Assembly (NCBI GenBank): GCA_009782405.1
Contig: WRJC01000045.1
Coordinates: 1 to 24,757, forward strand
Direction: 5' to 3'
DNA: 24,757 bases
Source of the DNA: Oscillospiraceae bacterium
GTDB taxonomy: Bacteria; Bacillota_A; Clostridia; Oscillospirales; WRJC01
How positions within the stretch are numbered: position 1 is the stretch's first letter; each line of letters begins with the position of its first letter. The position numbers and the translations under genes are program-made. The notes beneath the pieces are model-generated. The model saw nothing but the letters and a program-made list of their open reading frames with translations, was not told where the DNA came from and ran no database searches. Below are positions 8,406 to 16,025 of the stretch, in pieces.

Positions 8406-8471
8406 GCGCAAATCCGAACCCTGCGCCAATTGTATGATCGGCTCGGCGTTCGGATTTGTGCTGTATTTTTT
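8406..8471 (+). terminator. Long-stem terminator after the recombinase
   Basis: GCGCAAATCCGAAC (8406-8419) pairs with GTTCGGATTTGTGC (8448-8461), with an inner GC-rich extension, and is followed by TGTATTTTTTATT. A third copy of the arm, GTTCGGATATGTGTGC (8371-8386), lies inside the recombinase 3' end and could pair with the first arm instead. The hairpin may double as part of a recombination site. Confidence 0.7.
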
Positions 8472-8526
8472 ATTGTACGAATCTCAACGGAAAAAAACAG
8501 AAAACATATGGGGAGTTAAATACTAA

Positions 8527-10191
8527 ATGGATAAACATTGGATTAAATATTCTTTTAAATGGTCTGTGCCGTTGATAAAAAAATACAAATGGAAACTTAT
8601 GCTGATATTAGGGCTGACATTTTTATCTGTGGCATTAATTTTGATACAGGTGAATTTTATACAGCAAAGCGTTGACGCGGTATTGAACCGTGATATTAGT
8701 TTGCTTTTACAGGTATTGGTTCTTTTTATTGTCCTGACTATCTTACGCCTATTGCATATATATGTTTACGGTCAGTTGCATAACAATGTATTTATTAACA
8801 TGGAAAAAGACTTGAAAGACAAATTCGTCCATAAAATTCTGAGGACGAAAATGAAAGAAATCGACAAAGAAAACAGCGGGGACATAAGCACAAAATGCAA
8901 TTCAGATATTCCGAACGCGCTGAATTTCATAAAAAATTTCTATTCCACTTTTATCTCCAGCCCGGTCATGACGACCGGCGGATTTATTTATCTGTTTTGG
9001 TACAACTGGAAACTGAGCCTTTTTGTTTTTCTTCCTCTGCCCATACTTGCTGTACTGCTCAATATCATGTCAAGCAGGGCAAGCGAATTTTTTAAGAAAA
9101 TGCAGGGATTGAACAGCGATTATACGGAACATATCTATGACGTTATTCATGGAGCGGAAACGATAAAAACATATAATATGCAGCCTGTAAAATTGAAAAA
9201 AATACGGAAGACCCTCGTTGAAATTATGCGTAAAAACAACCGCTACTATATCAGCGAAGCGGTAACGCTTGCCCTGATTATGGCTGTGACTTACGTCCCT
9301 ATGGTGATTGCGTTTATTTACGGGGCATATTTGGTGGCGAAAGGTGAAATCCATGTTTCGTTATTATTCGCTTACGCTCAATTAATCAGCAAGGTAAGCA
9401 GTCCGTTTATAGGTTTATTCAGCGCTATGATTTCAATAAAAAACTCTTATCATTCCATGAAACGGCTTGATACCGTCATGGAACTGGAAGAAGAAAAAGC
9501 AAATGAAAAGCCGTTAAGCGCGAACGGCGAAACGGCTGTCCGGTTTACGGACGTTAAATTCGGTTATGATTCGAATAAGGCACCCGTCCTTGAAAACCTT
9601 AACCTGCAAATAAAAAAAGGGCAGTGTATCGGCATTGTCGGCGAAAGCGGCGCGGGGAAATCTACAATAGTGCAGTTATTGAGCGGTCTGTATGAAACAG
9701 ACACAGGTAAAATCGAGCTGTTCGAGCAGGATATTCGCAATCTGGATTTAGAAGATATGCGTTCCCATATATCTTACGTTTCCCAGCAAACCTATATTAT
9801 GCCCGGAACAATATACGAAAATATCCAGTTCAATAATTTAAACGCTTCCGAAAAAGATATTGAAAGGGCGATAGAGCGGGCGGGATTAAAAGATTTTATT
9901 GATATGCTCCCCGATGGATTGAATACGGTTTTATCCGAAGACGGGGACAACCTTTCAGGCGGTCAGCGTCAGAGGATTTCACTTGCGCGGGCTTTCCTCA
10001 GAAATTCGTTTGTATATATATTCGACGAGCCGACTTCATCGTTAGACCCCGAAACCGAAAAACAAATCGTGCGGCAAATCGATGAAGTAGTCAGACAGGA
10101 CGGAATCACCTCCATTATCATTTCGCATAACGACAAAACAATCGAAAATTGCGATGAAATCTATCGCATACATGAGGGTAAAATATTGTGA
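8527..10191 (+). CDS. ABC exporter half-transporter (second pair, first gene)
   Basis: This 554-residue protein starts at ATG behind GGGGAG (8511-8516). The N-terminal membrane domain has hydrophobic segments near residues 20-45, 55-75, 130-150, 155-180 and 240-270. The ATPase has Walker A GESGAGKS (372-379), Q-loop SQQ, signature LSGGQ (476-480), Walker B with D500-E501, D-loop SLDP and H534. It resembles generic multidrug/peptide exporters of the MsbA/LagD kind without a peptidase domain. It overlaps the next gene by four bases (GTGA). No clear promoter is visible in the 120 bases upstream, which are mostly taken by the recombinase terminator. The substrate is unknown. Confidence 0.9.
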   Translation: MDKHWIKYSFKWSVPLIKKYKWKLMLILGLTFLSVALILIQVNFIQQSVDAVLNRDISLLLQVLVLFIVLTILRLLHIYVYGQLHNNVFINMEKDLKDKFVHKILRTKMKEIDKENSGDISTKCNSDIPNALNFIKNFYSTFISSPVMTTGGFIYLFWYNWKLSLFVFLPLPILAVLLNIMSSRASEFFKKMQGLNSDYTEHIYDVIHGAETIKTYNMQPVKLKKIRKTLVEIMRKNNRYYISEAVTLALIMAVTYVPMVIAFIYGAYLVAKGEIHVSLLFAYAQLISKVSSPFIGLFSAMISIKNSYHSMKRLDTVMELEEEKANEKPLSANGETAVRFTDVKFGYDSNKAPVLENLNLQIKKGQCIGIVGESGAGKSTIVQLLSGLYETDTGKIELFEQDIRNLDLEDMRSHISYVSQQTYIMPGTIYENIQFNNLNASEKDIERAIERAGLKDFIDMLPDGLNTVLSEDGDNLSGGQRQRISLARAFLRNSFVYIFDEPTSSLDPETEKQIVRQIDEVVRQDGITSIIISHNDKTIENCDEIYRIHEGKIL

Positions 10192-11843
10192 TTAAATATT
10201 TTAAGGCTGTATTACGCACGTTTAGTTGGGTTTCTTTCCCCAAAATTGTATTTTTTATCAGTTTGCTTACAGCCAATATGATGTTCCCGCTGATGCAGGT
10301 TTTCAGCGGTCTTATGCAAAAATATTTGGTGAACGCGGTAGAATATCAGGATATGGGGTATATGACTTATGTTTATTGGTTGGCGGCGGGGATTTTGTTT
10401 ATGGTGATTTTTCTCAATCCGGTCAGCACATATCTGGGAAACAGGGCGATGGAGATATTTAAAAAGAACATGCGCGAAATGTCGATAAAAAAGCTCATGT
10501 TATACCGTTATTCGTTTTACGAAAATTACCAGACAGGCGATTTGATTCTTCGGCTGCGCGAAAATTTGGACGCAGTTTCCGGCGATTGGTCGCTTTCATG
10601 GCTTTTACTCGGTTTGTTTTACGGCGGGGGCTCTATCGTCGTTATGCTGACATTCAATTGGCAATTATCTCTGCTCGTTATTTTTCTTTGCCTGTCACAA
10701 ACTTTTATTATGACTAAATTATCAAAGAGAATCACGGAAAATACCGAAATTTTGCAAAAAATAAAAAGCGTTCAGAATCAAATGCTTTTTGATATCATAA
10801 AATCCATAAGTTTTATCAAAATGGCTTCTATAGGCCGTTTAATCAGGGAACGGTATTACAAAAGCAACGACGAAGCCGCAAAGAAAAATATGGAGATAAA
10901 CAAAATTAATGTTGTATTAAACGCCGTTGGCGATATATTTGAAGCGGTAAATATTTTATCGGTTTTCGGTTTGGGAATTGTCATGTATTTGAACAATATG
11001 ATTGATTTGGGTTCTGTCATGGCATTTTTGTTTTTACAGGACGGCGTGAATTATATGCTCGGAAATCTGCAAGGGTTTTTAAGCGGCACAAGAGCGCAAA
11101 TTGTAAACTATAACCGTATATCCGAACTTTTGAATCAGGAGGCCGAAGAAAATGATGACAAATCAATAAAATTACAAAATGATGATATTATAGTTAAAGA
11201 TTTATATTTTAAATATCAAACGTCGGAAAGCAATGCGTTGAACTTGATAAATTTAACAATTCCGAAAGGAAAGATCACCGTGATTTACGGCGAGTCCGGT
11301 GGAGGAAAATCGACTTTGATTAAAATTCTTCTGGCATTATATCCGGTTCAAACGGGAAATATCAGTATAGGCGAAACGGATTATGCCCAAATTAATAATA
11401 CAGGCATACGGGATTTTTACGCTTATGTGGGACAATCGACTTATCTTTTTTATGATACTGTTGAGGCAAATATACGGTGCAATAACGAAACGGCAACGCT
11501 TGAAGAAGTTATGGAAGCGGCAAAATTCGCGCAGGCGCATGATTTTATTATGCAAAAACCGGAGGGTTATCAAACAATGGTTCAGGAACACGGGAGTAAC
11601 TTTTCAGGCGGTGAAAAACAGAGAATTGCCATTGCCCGCGCTATATTAAAAAATGCGAACGCCGTAATTTTTGATGAAGCAACAAACGCTGTAGATATGA
11701 AAAATGAATCATATATTTATGATTATATACAAAAAATATCAAAACGGGGAAAAACTGTTTTAATAATTGCGCACCGTGATAATGCAAAACTACTGGCAGA
11801 CAACGAAATTCGCATAGACCGGGGAATGCTTGTTGATAGATAA
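10188..11843 (+). CDS. ABC exporter half-transporter (second pair, second gene)
   Basis: This 551-residue protein has a GTG start overlapping the previous stop. It has a membrane domain (about residues 15-300), then an ATPase with Walker A GESGGGKS (368-375), Q-loop GQS, signature FSGGE (472-476), Walker B D496-E497 followed by A-T-N-A-V-D instead of the usual DEPT-x-ALD, and H529. The altered D-loop region and the Phe in the signature suggest the two ATP sites of the heterodimer are not equivalent, as in many heterodimeric exporters. No terminator is evident after the stop. Codon use is AT-rich like the left part of the window and unlike the genes that follow, so it may still belong to the acquired region. 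Confidence 0.9.
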   Translation: MIKYFKAVLRTFSWVSFPKIVFFISLLTANMMFPLMQVFSGLMQKYLVNAVEYQDMGYMTYVYWLAAGILFMVIFLNPVSTYLGNRAMEIFKKNMREMSIKKLMLYRYSFYENYQTGDLILRLRENLDAVSGDWSLSWLLLGLFYGGGSIVVMLTFNWQLSLLVIFLCLSQTFIMTKLSKRITENTEILQKIKSVQNQMLFDIIKSISFIKMASIGRLIRERYYKSNDEAAKKNMEINKINVVLNAVGDIFEAVNILSVFGLGIVMYLNNMIDLGSVMAFLFLQDGVNYMLGNLQGFLSGTRAQIVNYNRISELLNQEAEENDDKSIKLQNDDIIVKDLYFKYQTSESNALNLINLTIPKGKITVIYGESGGGKSTLIKILLALYPVQTGNISIGETDYAQINNTGIRDFYAYVGQSTYLFYDTVEANIRCNNETATLEEVMEAAKFAQAHDFIMQKPEGYQTMVQEHGSNFSGGEKQRIAIARAILKNANAVIFDEATNAVDMKNESYIYDYIQKISKRGKTVLIIAHRDNAKLLADNEIRIDRGMLVDR

Positions 11844-11890
11844 CATAATTGTTAAACTCTGTGATTTATCGCGAAAAAACCTAAAATCTC

Positions 11891-11919
11891 TTGACAACGC
11901 ATTTGTTTTCCCATATAAT
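11891..11919 (+). promoter_or_regulatory. Consensus sigma-A promoter of the QueD-like gene
   Basis: A perfect TTGACA (11891-11896) and a perfect TATAAT (11914-11919) are separated by 17 bases. About 85 bases of leader follow before the start codon at 12005. Confidence 0.85.
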
Positions 11920-12004
11920 AGTGGTTAGAGGATGTTTTCCTGCTTAAATGCCAAACGCGCATGGCCCAAACTCAAAATTAAAATTAAAAAGGAGAAGATT
12001 AACC

Positions 12005-12568
12005 ATGAAAAGTTTTGCCACACTCGATTTGCAATACGCGCACAGGTTCTACGGGTTCAAAGGCGAGGCGCAGTATCTCCACGGGCATACGGGGATACTG
12101 ACGATTGAAGTCGAGGATACCGTAAACATGGGCGTCAATATGGTGTTTCCCTGCAACGAAGTTAAAAAAACCGCTTGGGAAGTATTGAAGAACTTTGACC
12201 ACGCGCTCATTTTGCGGGAAGATGACCCGCTATTGCCCGCGATTCTCGGTGTGTACGAAGCGCAGGGCATAAAAAACGGCACGCCGCAGAATAAAATGAA
12301 GGGCGAGGCTTTCAAAACGGATCTTGCCACAGCTTACCCGGATTCCCGGCTGGTTGTGACCAAAGAAACAATGACCGTCGAGGGCATGATCAAAATCGTT
12401 TACGATTTGCTGAAAGACAAGCTGAACATCGTTAAGCTCACCTTTACAAGCGGAGTGAACGGCGCATCGGAAGAATACGAACCGAAAAAAGAAATGGCGC
12501 GCTGCCCACTATGCGGCATTGCGCTAAACGAGAACGGCGTTTGCCCCAAATGCGGATACAAAGCCTGA
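12005..12568 (+). CDS. 6-pyruvoyl-tetrahydropterin synthase/QueD-like protein with zinc ribbon
   Basis: I place the start at the ATG at 12005, behind AAGGAGAAG (11989-11997). An in-frame ATG at 11948 has no ribosome site. The 187-residue product has the T-fold zinc ligands of the PTPS/QueD family: H13, then H26 and H28 in LHGH. It also has the NFDHALIL motif (D65-H66) and a TVE near the end of the fold. QueD uses a Cys four residues before HGH; here that position is Ala22, with Glu21 beside it, so the chemistry may differ from 6-carboxytetrahydropterin synthesis. The last 20 residues add a zinc ribbon (CPLC...CPKC). No queC, queE or queF gene is adjacent. The fold is confident; the reaction is not. 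Confidence 0.8.
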   Translation: MKSFATLDLQYAHRFYGFKGEAQYLHGHTGILTIEVEDTVNMGVNMVFPCNEVKKTAWEVLKNFDHALILREDDPLLPAILGVYEAQGIKNGTPQNKMKGEAFKTDLATAYPDSRLVVTKETMTVEGMIKIVYDLLKDKLNIVKLTFTSGVNGASEEYEPKKEMARCPLCGIALNENGVCPKCGYKA

Positions 12569-12595
12569 TGGCTCCTTTGCGGGCGCGGCTCTATT

Positions 12596-12622
12596 TACCC
12601 TGTTTCATACAGGGTATTTTTT
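12596..12622 (+). terminator. Rho-independent terminator of the QueD-like gene
   Basis: The stem TACCCTGT/ACAGGGTA with a short loop is followed by TTTTTT. Confidence 0.8.
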
Positions 12623-12633
12623 GAAAGCGAAAA

Positions 12634-12667
12634 CCCCCGGCAGTGCCGGGGGATTCTTATTTTTTCC
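12634..12667 (+). terminator. Second terminator in tandem
   Basis: The perfect stem CCCCCGGC/GCCGGGGG with a three-base loop is followed by ATTCTTATTTTTT. With the preceding one it forms a double terminator before the KdpD-like gene. Confidence 0.75.
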
Positions 12668-12755
12668 GCTTAACAAAACAAGTGGGCGCGGCGGCTCTGC
12701 GGATTTAATGCGGTAATTTTTACGAGATATGATTGTAAAATTAACAATTATTTGC

Positions 12756-12784
12756 TTGAAAAATCACATGGGATTTGATATAAT
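12756..12784 (+). promoter_or_regulatory. Promoter of the KdpD-like kinase operon
   Basis: TTGAAA (12756-12761), a 17-base spacer and TATAAT (12779-12784) with an extended-10 TG. It lies inside the upstream extension of the kinase reading frame, which rules out the earlier in-frame start at 12729. Confidence 0.7.
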
Positions 12785-12839
12785 GTCAAAGGTGGATTTG
12801 GGGCGTGGGCAATTGTGGATATACCGGAAGGGGCAAATC

Positions 12840-14372
12840 ATGGCCGAACAAAAAAATAATATGCAAAGAGGCAACCTGCGGGGAGTTTTTGTCATGGCGG
12901 CGATTTTTTTGGCCGCTTCGGGCATAGGGCATATTTTGGGCAAGTTCGGGTTTCCGGAGACAAACATCGCAGTCGTTTATCTTTTGGCGGTTTTGATGAC
13001 CGCATGGCTGGCCAAAAGTTTTGTTTTCGGCTTCATCGCATCGATATTGGCCACGTTTTTGTTCAATTTCTTTTTCGCGGAACCTATATTTACATTTGCC
13101 GTAAATGACCCTCACTACGTCATAACTTTCATAATAATGACCGTCACCGCGCTCATTACAAGCACCTTGACTTCCCATGCGCAGCGCGGAGCGGCAGAGG
13201 CGAAAAAAAAAGAAGCTGAAACCAAGGCGATTTTCAACCTCACAAACCATCTCACCGACGCAAAAGGCATGCACGAAATCGCCAAAATCGCCGTATCCGC
13301 CATAAGCGAATGTTTTTTATGCGAAGCCGCCTGCCTTTGCTTTGACGATGACAATATGCCCGAAAATTTTTTTGTCCAGCAAATATCCGGCGGCGGGCAA
13401 GCGCAAAGGGAAGTCGCGGATGCCGACGAACTGAAACACCGCATAGAGGGGCTGCGCACGGGATTTGACGTCGGGGCGGAATTCACCGACTGGCCCGTGT
13501 ACGGCAGCGAGAGCACGCTCGGGCTTATCCGCATCCCAAACGACAGGGCCAAAACTATGAATGAAGAGCAAATGCGGCTGCTGCGTTCGATGATTGAAAG
13601 CGTCGCGCTCGCCATGGATAGGTTCCGCTCGACTGAACAGCGCATGAAATCGATGGAGGAAACTGTAAGGGAGCGCTACAGCGCCAATCTGCTCAGGGTC
13701 ATTTCCCGCGATATGCGCGATCCGCTGGACGGGATGGCCGGCAAAATCGAAAGGCTCGCGGAGATGACGGGAGAAGGCGACCCGAGGCGCGAACTTGCGC
13801 AAAGCATACGGGAAGATGCCCAATGGCTCCATTCGCTATTGGAAAACATATTAAATCTGACCCGTTTGCAAGACGGCGCGCTGCCCATACACAAAAAACT
13901 TGAATCGATGCAGGAAGTGATCGGCAATGCGGCGAGCCATATCGCCGCCTATGCCCCCGACCGCGAAATTTCAATGGATATGCCGCCCAATTTGCCACTT
14001 GTGCCAATGGATGCCAAACTCGTCGGGCAAATTGTTACAAATCTGTTGGACAATGCGGTCAAGCATTCCAAGCCGGGGCAGGAAATCAGCCTTGCGGCGG
14101 AAATTTGCGAAAATCAAAAAATGGCAAAAATCACAGTCAGGGACAGGGGCGCGGGCATCCGAAAAAAAGACCTGCCAAATATTTTCAAGGTATTCTACAC
14201 TTCCCACGCCAAAAATGCGGACGCGAGGCAAGGAAAAGGCTTGGGGCTTGCGATTTGCGAAGCCATCGTGAAAGCGCACGGCGGAAAAATCGAGGCCCGC
14301 AACCGGACGGACGGGCCGGGAGCGGAGTTTTCCTTCCTGCTTCCTATGGATGGGATGGATGGGGATGAGTGA
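12840..14372 (+). CDS. KdpD-like sensor histidine kinase (DUF4118), phospho-acceptor His replaced
   Basis: The start at the ATG at 12840 follows GGAAGGGG and lies downstream of the promoter, giving 510 residues. In order: a DUF4118 membrane domain of four segments (about 13-110) as in the C-terminal half of KdpD, a linker helix, a GAF-like region (about 140-265), a HisKA dimerisation helix and an HATPase domain. The ATPase looks complete: N-box N405, G1 D435-GAG, G2 GKGLGL (465-470). The H-box reads ISRDMRDPL instead of ISHDLRTPL, so the phospho-accepting His is Arg290 (codon CGC at 13707-13709). The KdpD UspA/ATP-binding N-terminal part is absent. No response regulator is adjacent. It overlaps or abuts the TrkA-N gene, which suggests a role linked to potassium or osmotic state. 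Confidence 0.85.
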   Translation: MAEQKNNMQRGNLRGVFVMAAIFLAASGIGHILGKFGFPETNIAVVYLLAVLMTAWLAKSFVFGFIASILATFLFNFFFAEPIFTFAVNDPHYVITFIIMTVTALITSTLTSHAQRGAAEAKKKEAETKAIFNLTNHLTDAKGMHEIAKIAVSAISECFLCEAACLCFDDDNMPENFFVQQISGGGQAQREVADADELKHRIEGLRTGFDVGAEFTDWPVYGSESTLGLIRIPNDRAKTMNEEQMRLLRSMIESVALAMDRFRSTEQRMKSMEETVRERYSANLLRVISRDMRDPLDGMAGKIERLAEMTGEGDPRRELAQSIREDAQWLHSLLENILNLTRLQDGALPIHKKLESMQEVIGNAASHIAAYAPDREISMDMPPNLPLVPMDAKLVGQIVTNLLDNAVKHSKPGQEISLAAEICENQKMAKITVRDRGAGIRKKDLPNIFKVFYTSHAKNADARQGKGLGLAICEAIVKAHGGKIEARNRTDGPGAEFSFLLPMDGMDGDE

Positions 14373-14395
14373 AATATGCGAAAGGGGGAAAATCA

Positions 14396-14836
14396 ATGAA
14401 ATTGTCTGCACACAAAAAAAACGGCGGCTATACTTTGATTGTGGGTTGCGGGCGCCTCGGGGCAAATCTCGCCAACACGCTTTACGACAGCGGCCAGAAC
14501 ATCGCCATCATCGACAAAAACCCGGAGGCTTTCCGCAAGTTGTCCCCCTCGTTTGGCGGCATCGCGATGACAGGCGACGCCACGGAGATAACCACATTGA
14601 ACAATGCTGAAATAGAAAAGGCCACAGCGGTGATTTCCGTGACCAACAACGACAACACAAATATAATGGTGGCTCAGCTGGCCAAGGAAATGTACAGCAT
14701 AGGACAGGTCATCGCCAGGCTTTACGACCCGGAGCGCGAGTGCGTGTACCACGAATTCGGCATAGACACAATTTGCCCCGCCGTGCTGTCCACCAAAGAA
14801 ATCGACAAATTGCTCGGCGTTCCGGAAGCGGAATAA
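14396..14836 (+). CDS. TrkA-N (RCK_N) NAD-binding potassium-channel regulator-like protein
   Basis: The ATG at 14396 follows AAGGGGGA with good spacing. A GTG at 14369, overlapping the kinase stop, would add nine residues. The 146-residue product is a single Rossmann fold: GCGRLG (17-22), Asp40 at the end of the second strand, and the TGDAT and AVISVTNND motifs of RCK_N domains. The C-terminal RCK_C domain found in TrkA/KtrA is missing. Such proteins gate Trk/Ktr potassium transporters by binding NAD(H), ATP/ADP or c-di-AMP. No membrane partner (TrkH/KtrB) is in the window. It is co-transcribed with the KdpD-like kinase. Confidence 0.85.
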   Translation: MKLSAHKKNGGYTLIVGCGRLGANLANTLYDSGQNIAIIDKNPEAFRKLSPSFGGIAMTGDATEITTLNNAEIEKATAVISVTNNDNTNIMVAQLAKEMYSIGQVIARLYDPERECVYHEFGIDTICPAVLSTKEIDKLLGVPEAE

Positions 14837-14840
14837 AAAA

Positions 14841-14873
14841 TGAAATAATATGAAATAATATGAAATAATATGA
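14841..14873. repeat. Short tandem repeat, 10-base unit
   Basis: Three exact copies of TGAAATAATA (14841-14850, 14851-14860, 14861-14870) plus the start of a fourth that runs into the ribosome site AAGGAA of the next gene. The location directly before a start codon means copy-number change could alter spacing of upstream signals. Confidence 0.85.
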
Positions 14874-14888
14874 AAGGAACAAAATGCC

Positions 14889-15956
14889 ATGACAGACAGA
14901 GAACGGTTTTTGAACGTGATGCGTTACCGGCAAACAGACCGGGTTCCCTTTTGGAACTTCGGGGCTTGGCCCGAAACGGTACAGAGATGGAAAGAGGAAG
15001 GCTATGACCCGGGAAACCCGCCTTTCAAAGAAGACAGAAGAAGCTGGACGGGAGGCTGGTTTTTCCCTTGCCCCGCCTTTGAGCACAAGGTAATCTCCGA
15101 AGATGCGAACACTGTGACCTATGTGAACCACGAGGGGATACTTCTGCGCGAACGGAAAGACAATCCCCATTCCTCCATGCCCCAATTCATAAAATATCCG
15201 GTCGAAACGCGCGAGGATTTCAGAAAATTCTGGAAAGAGCGAATGAAACCCGACCTTGCGCAGCGCATCGGCTCGGACTATATCCAAAAGCTCGCCCAAT
15301 ACCGCGAGCGCGACTATCCTTTGATTGTGGTGGCGGACCGCTGGGGCGGATTTTTCGGCCCTCTCCGAAACCTCATGGGCGTGGAGAACCTTTGCGTCGC
15401 TTTCTGCGAGGATCCCGCTTTCGTCGAAGAAATGATGGAGGCGACCGCCGATTTCATCATTGAAATCATGGGGCAAATTTTGGACTGCACCGACATAGAC
15501 GCTTTTGGGTTCTGGGAGGACATGGCATACAAGACGGGACCGCTCATATCTCCCGCGATGGTAAAAAAATTCATGGCGCCCAGGTATCGGCGCGTGGTGG
15601 ATTTTTTGCGCTCCCGCGGCGTGGAATTCATATCGCTTGACAGCGACGGGGACATGGCTTCGCTGATACCCGTTTGGATGGACAGCGGCATCAATACATT
15701 GTACCCTTTCGAAGTTCAGTGCGGAATGGACGTGCTGAAAGTGCGCCGCGAATACGGGCGGGAGCTCAGGATTTGGTATGGGGTGGACAAGCGCTGCGCG
15801 GCGCAGGGCAAAAGGGAAATGGACGAAGAATTTTCGCGCGTGGAACCGCTGGTCCGCGCGGGGGGATATATACCCGGGCCCGACCATTCCTTCCCGCCCG
15901 ACGTTTCGTTTGAAAATTATCGCTATTTCATGCAAAAACTGCAATCGATCCTCTGA
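14889..15956 (+). CDS. Uroporphyrinogen-decarboxylase-family protein (methyltransferase-like)
   Basis: This 355-residue protein has an ATG start behind GAAAGGAAC. It opens with the MTDRERFLNVMRYRQTDRVP signature of the URO-D superfamily and keeps its TIM-barrel landmarks: a VADRWGGFFGPLRNLMG segment, EDMAYKTGPLISPAM, LDSDGDMASLIPVWMDSG and, near the end, GGYIPGPDHSFPPDVS. Proteins with this pattern are usually not haem-pathway enzymes but relatives of corrinoid-dependent methyltransferase activators (MtaA/CmuA type) or uncharacterised enzymes found beside sugar genes in anaerobes. No corrinoid protein is nearby. It is followed by a bidirectional terminator, so it ends the rightward unit that begins at the kinase. 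Confidence 0.85.
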   Translation: MTDRERFLNVMRYRQTDRVPFWNFGAWPETVQRWKEEGYDPGNPPFKEDRRSWTGGWFFPCPAFEHKVISEDANTVTYVNHEGILLRERKDNPHSSMPQFIKYPVETREDFRKFWKERMKPDLAQRIGSDYIQKLAQYRERDYPLIVVADRWGGFFGPLRNLMGVENLCVAFCEDPAFVEEMMEATADFIIEIMGQILDCTDIDAFGFWEDMAYKTGPLISPAMVKKFMAPRYRRVVDFLRSRGVEFISLDSDGDMASLIPVWMDSGINTLYPFEVQCGMDVLKVRREYGRELRIWYGVDKRCAAQGKREMDEEFSRVEPLVRAGGYIPGPDHSFPPDVSFENYRYFMQKLQSIL

Positions 15957-15970
15957 CTTTTGCACACAGC

Positions 15971-15999
15971 AAAAAAATGCGCGATTCGCGCATTTTTTT
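15971..15999. terminator. Bidirectional terminator between convergent genes
   Basis: AAAAAAATGCGCG and CGCGCATTTTTTTT form a stem with a three-base loop and T-runs on both strands. It serves the rightward URO-D gene and the leftward nagA gene. Confidence 0.85.
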
Positions 16000-16025
16000 T
16001 GCGGACAAATAATTTTATCATCGGA

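Noticed and set aside
8527..11843. Bacteriocin exporter with C39 leader peptidase
   Set aside because: Neither protein has the N-terminal Cys/His peptidase domain; both start with membrane sequence.
11948..12004. Upstream extension of the QueD-like gene to 11948
   Set aside because: No ribosome site, and the added residues are low-complexity and unlike the family; the start at 12005 has AAGGAGAAG.
12729..12839. Upstream extension of the KdpD-like kinase to 12729
   Set aside because: The promoter at 12756-12784 lies inside it and the ATG at 12840 has its own ribosome site.
14841..14873. CRISPR-like repeats
   Set aside because: 10-base units are contiguous with no spacers; simple tandem repeat.
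14709..15965. Long minus-strand open frame (418 codons) over the URO-D gene
   Set aside because: It is antisense to a well-recognised family protein, has no ribosome site or domain, and arises from the GC-rich third positions of the real gene.
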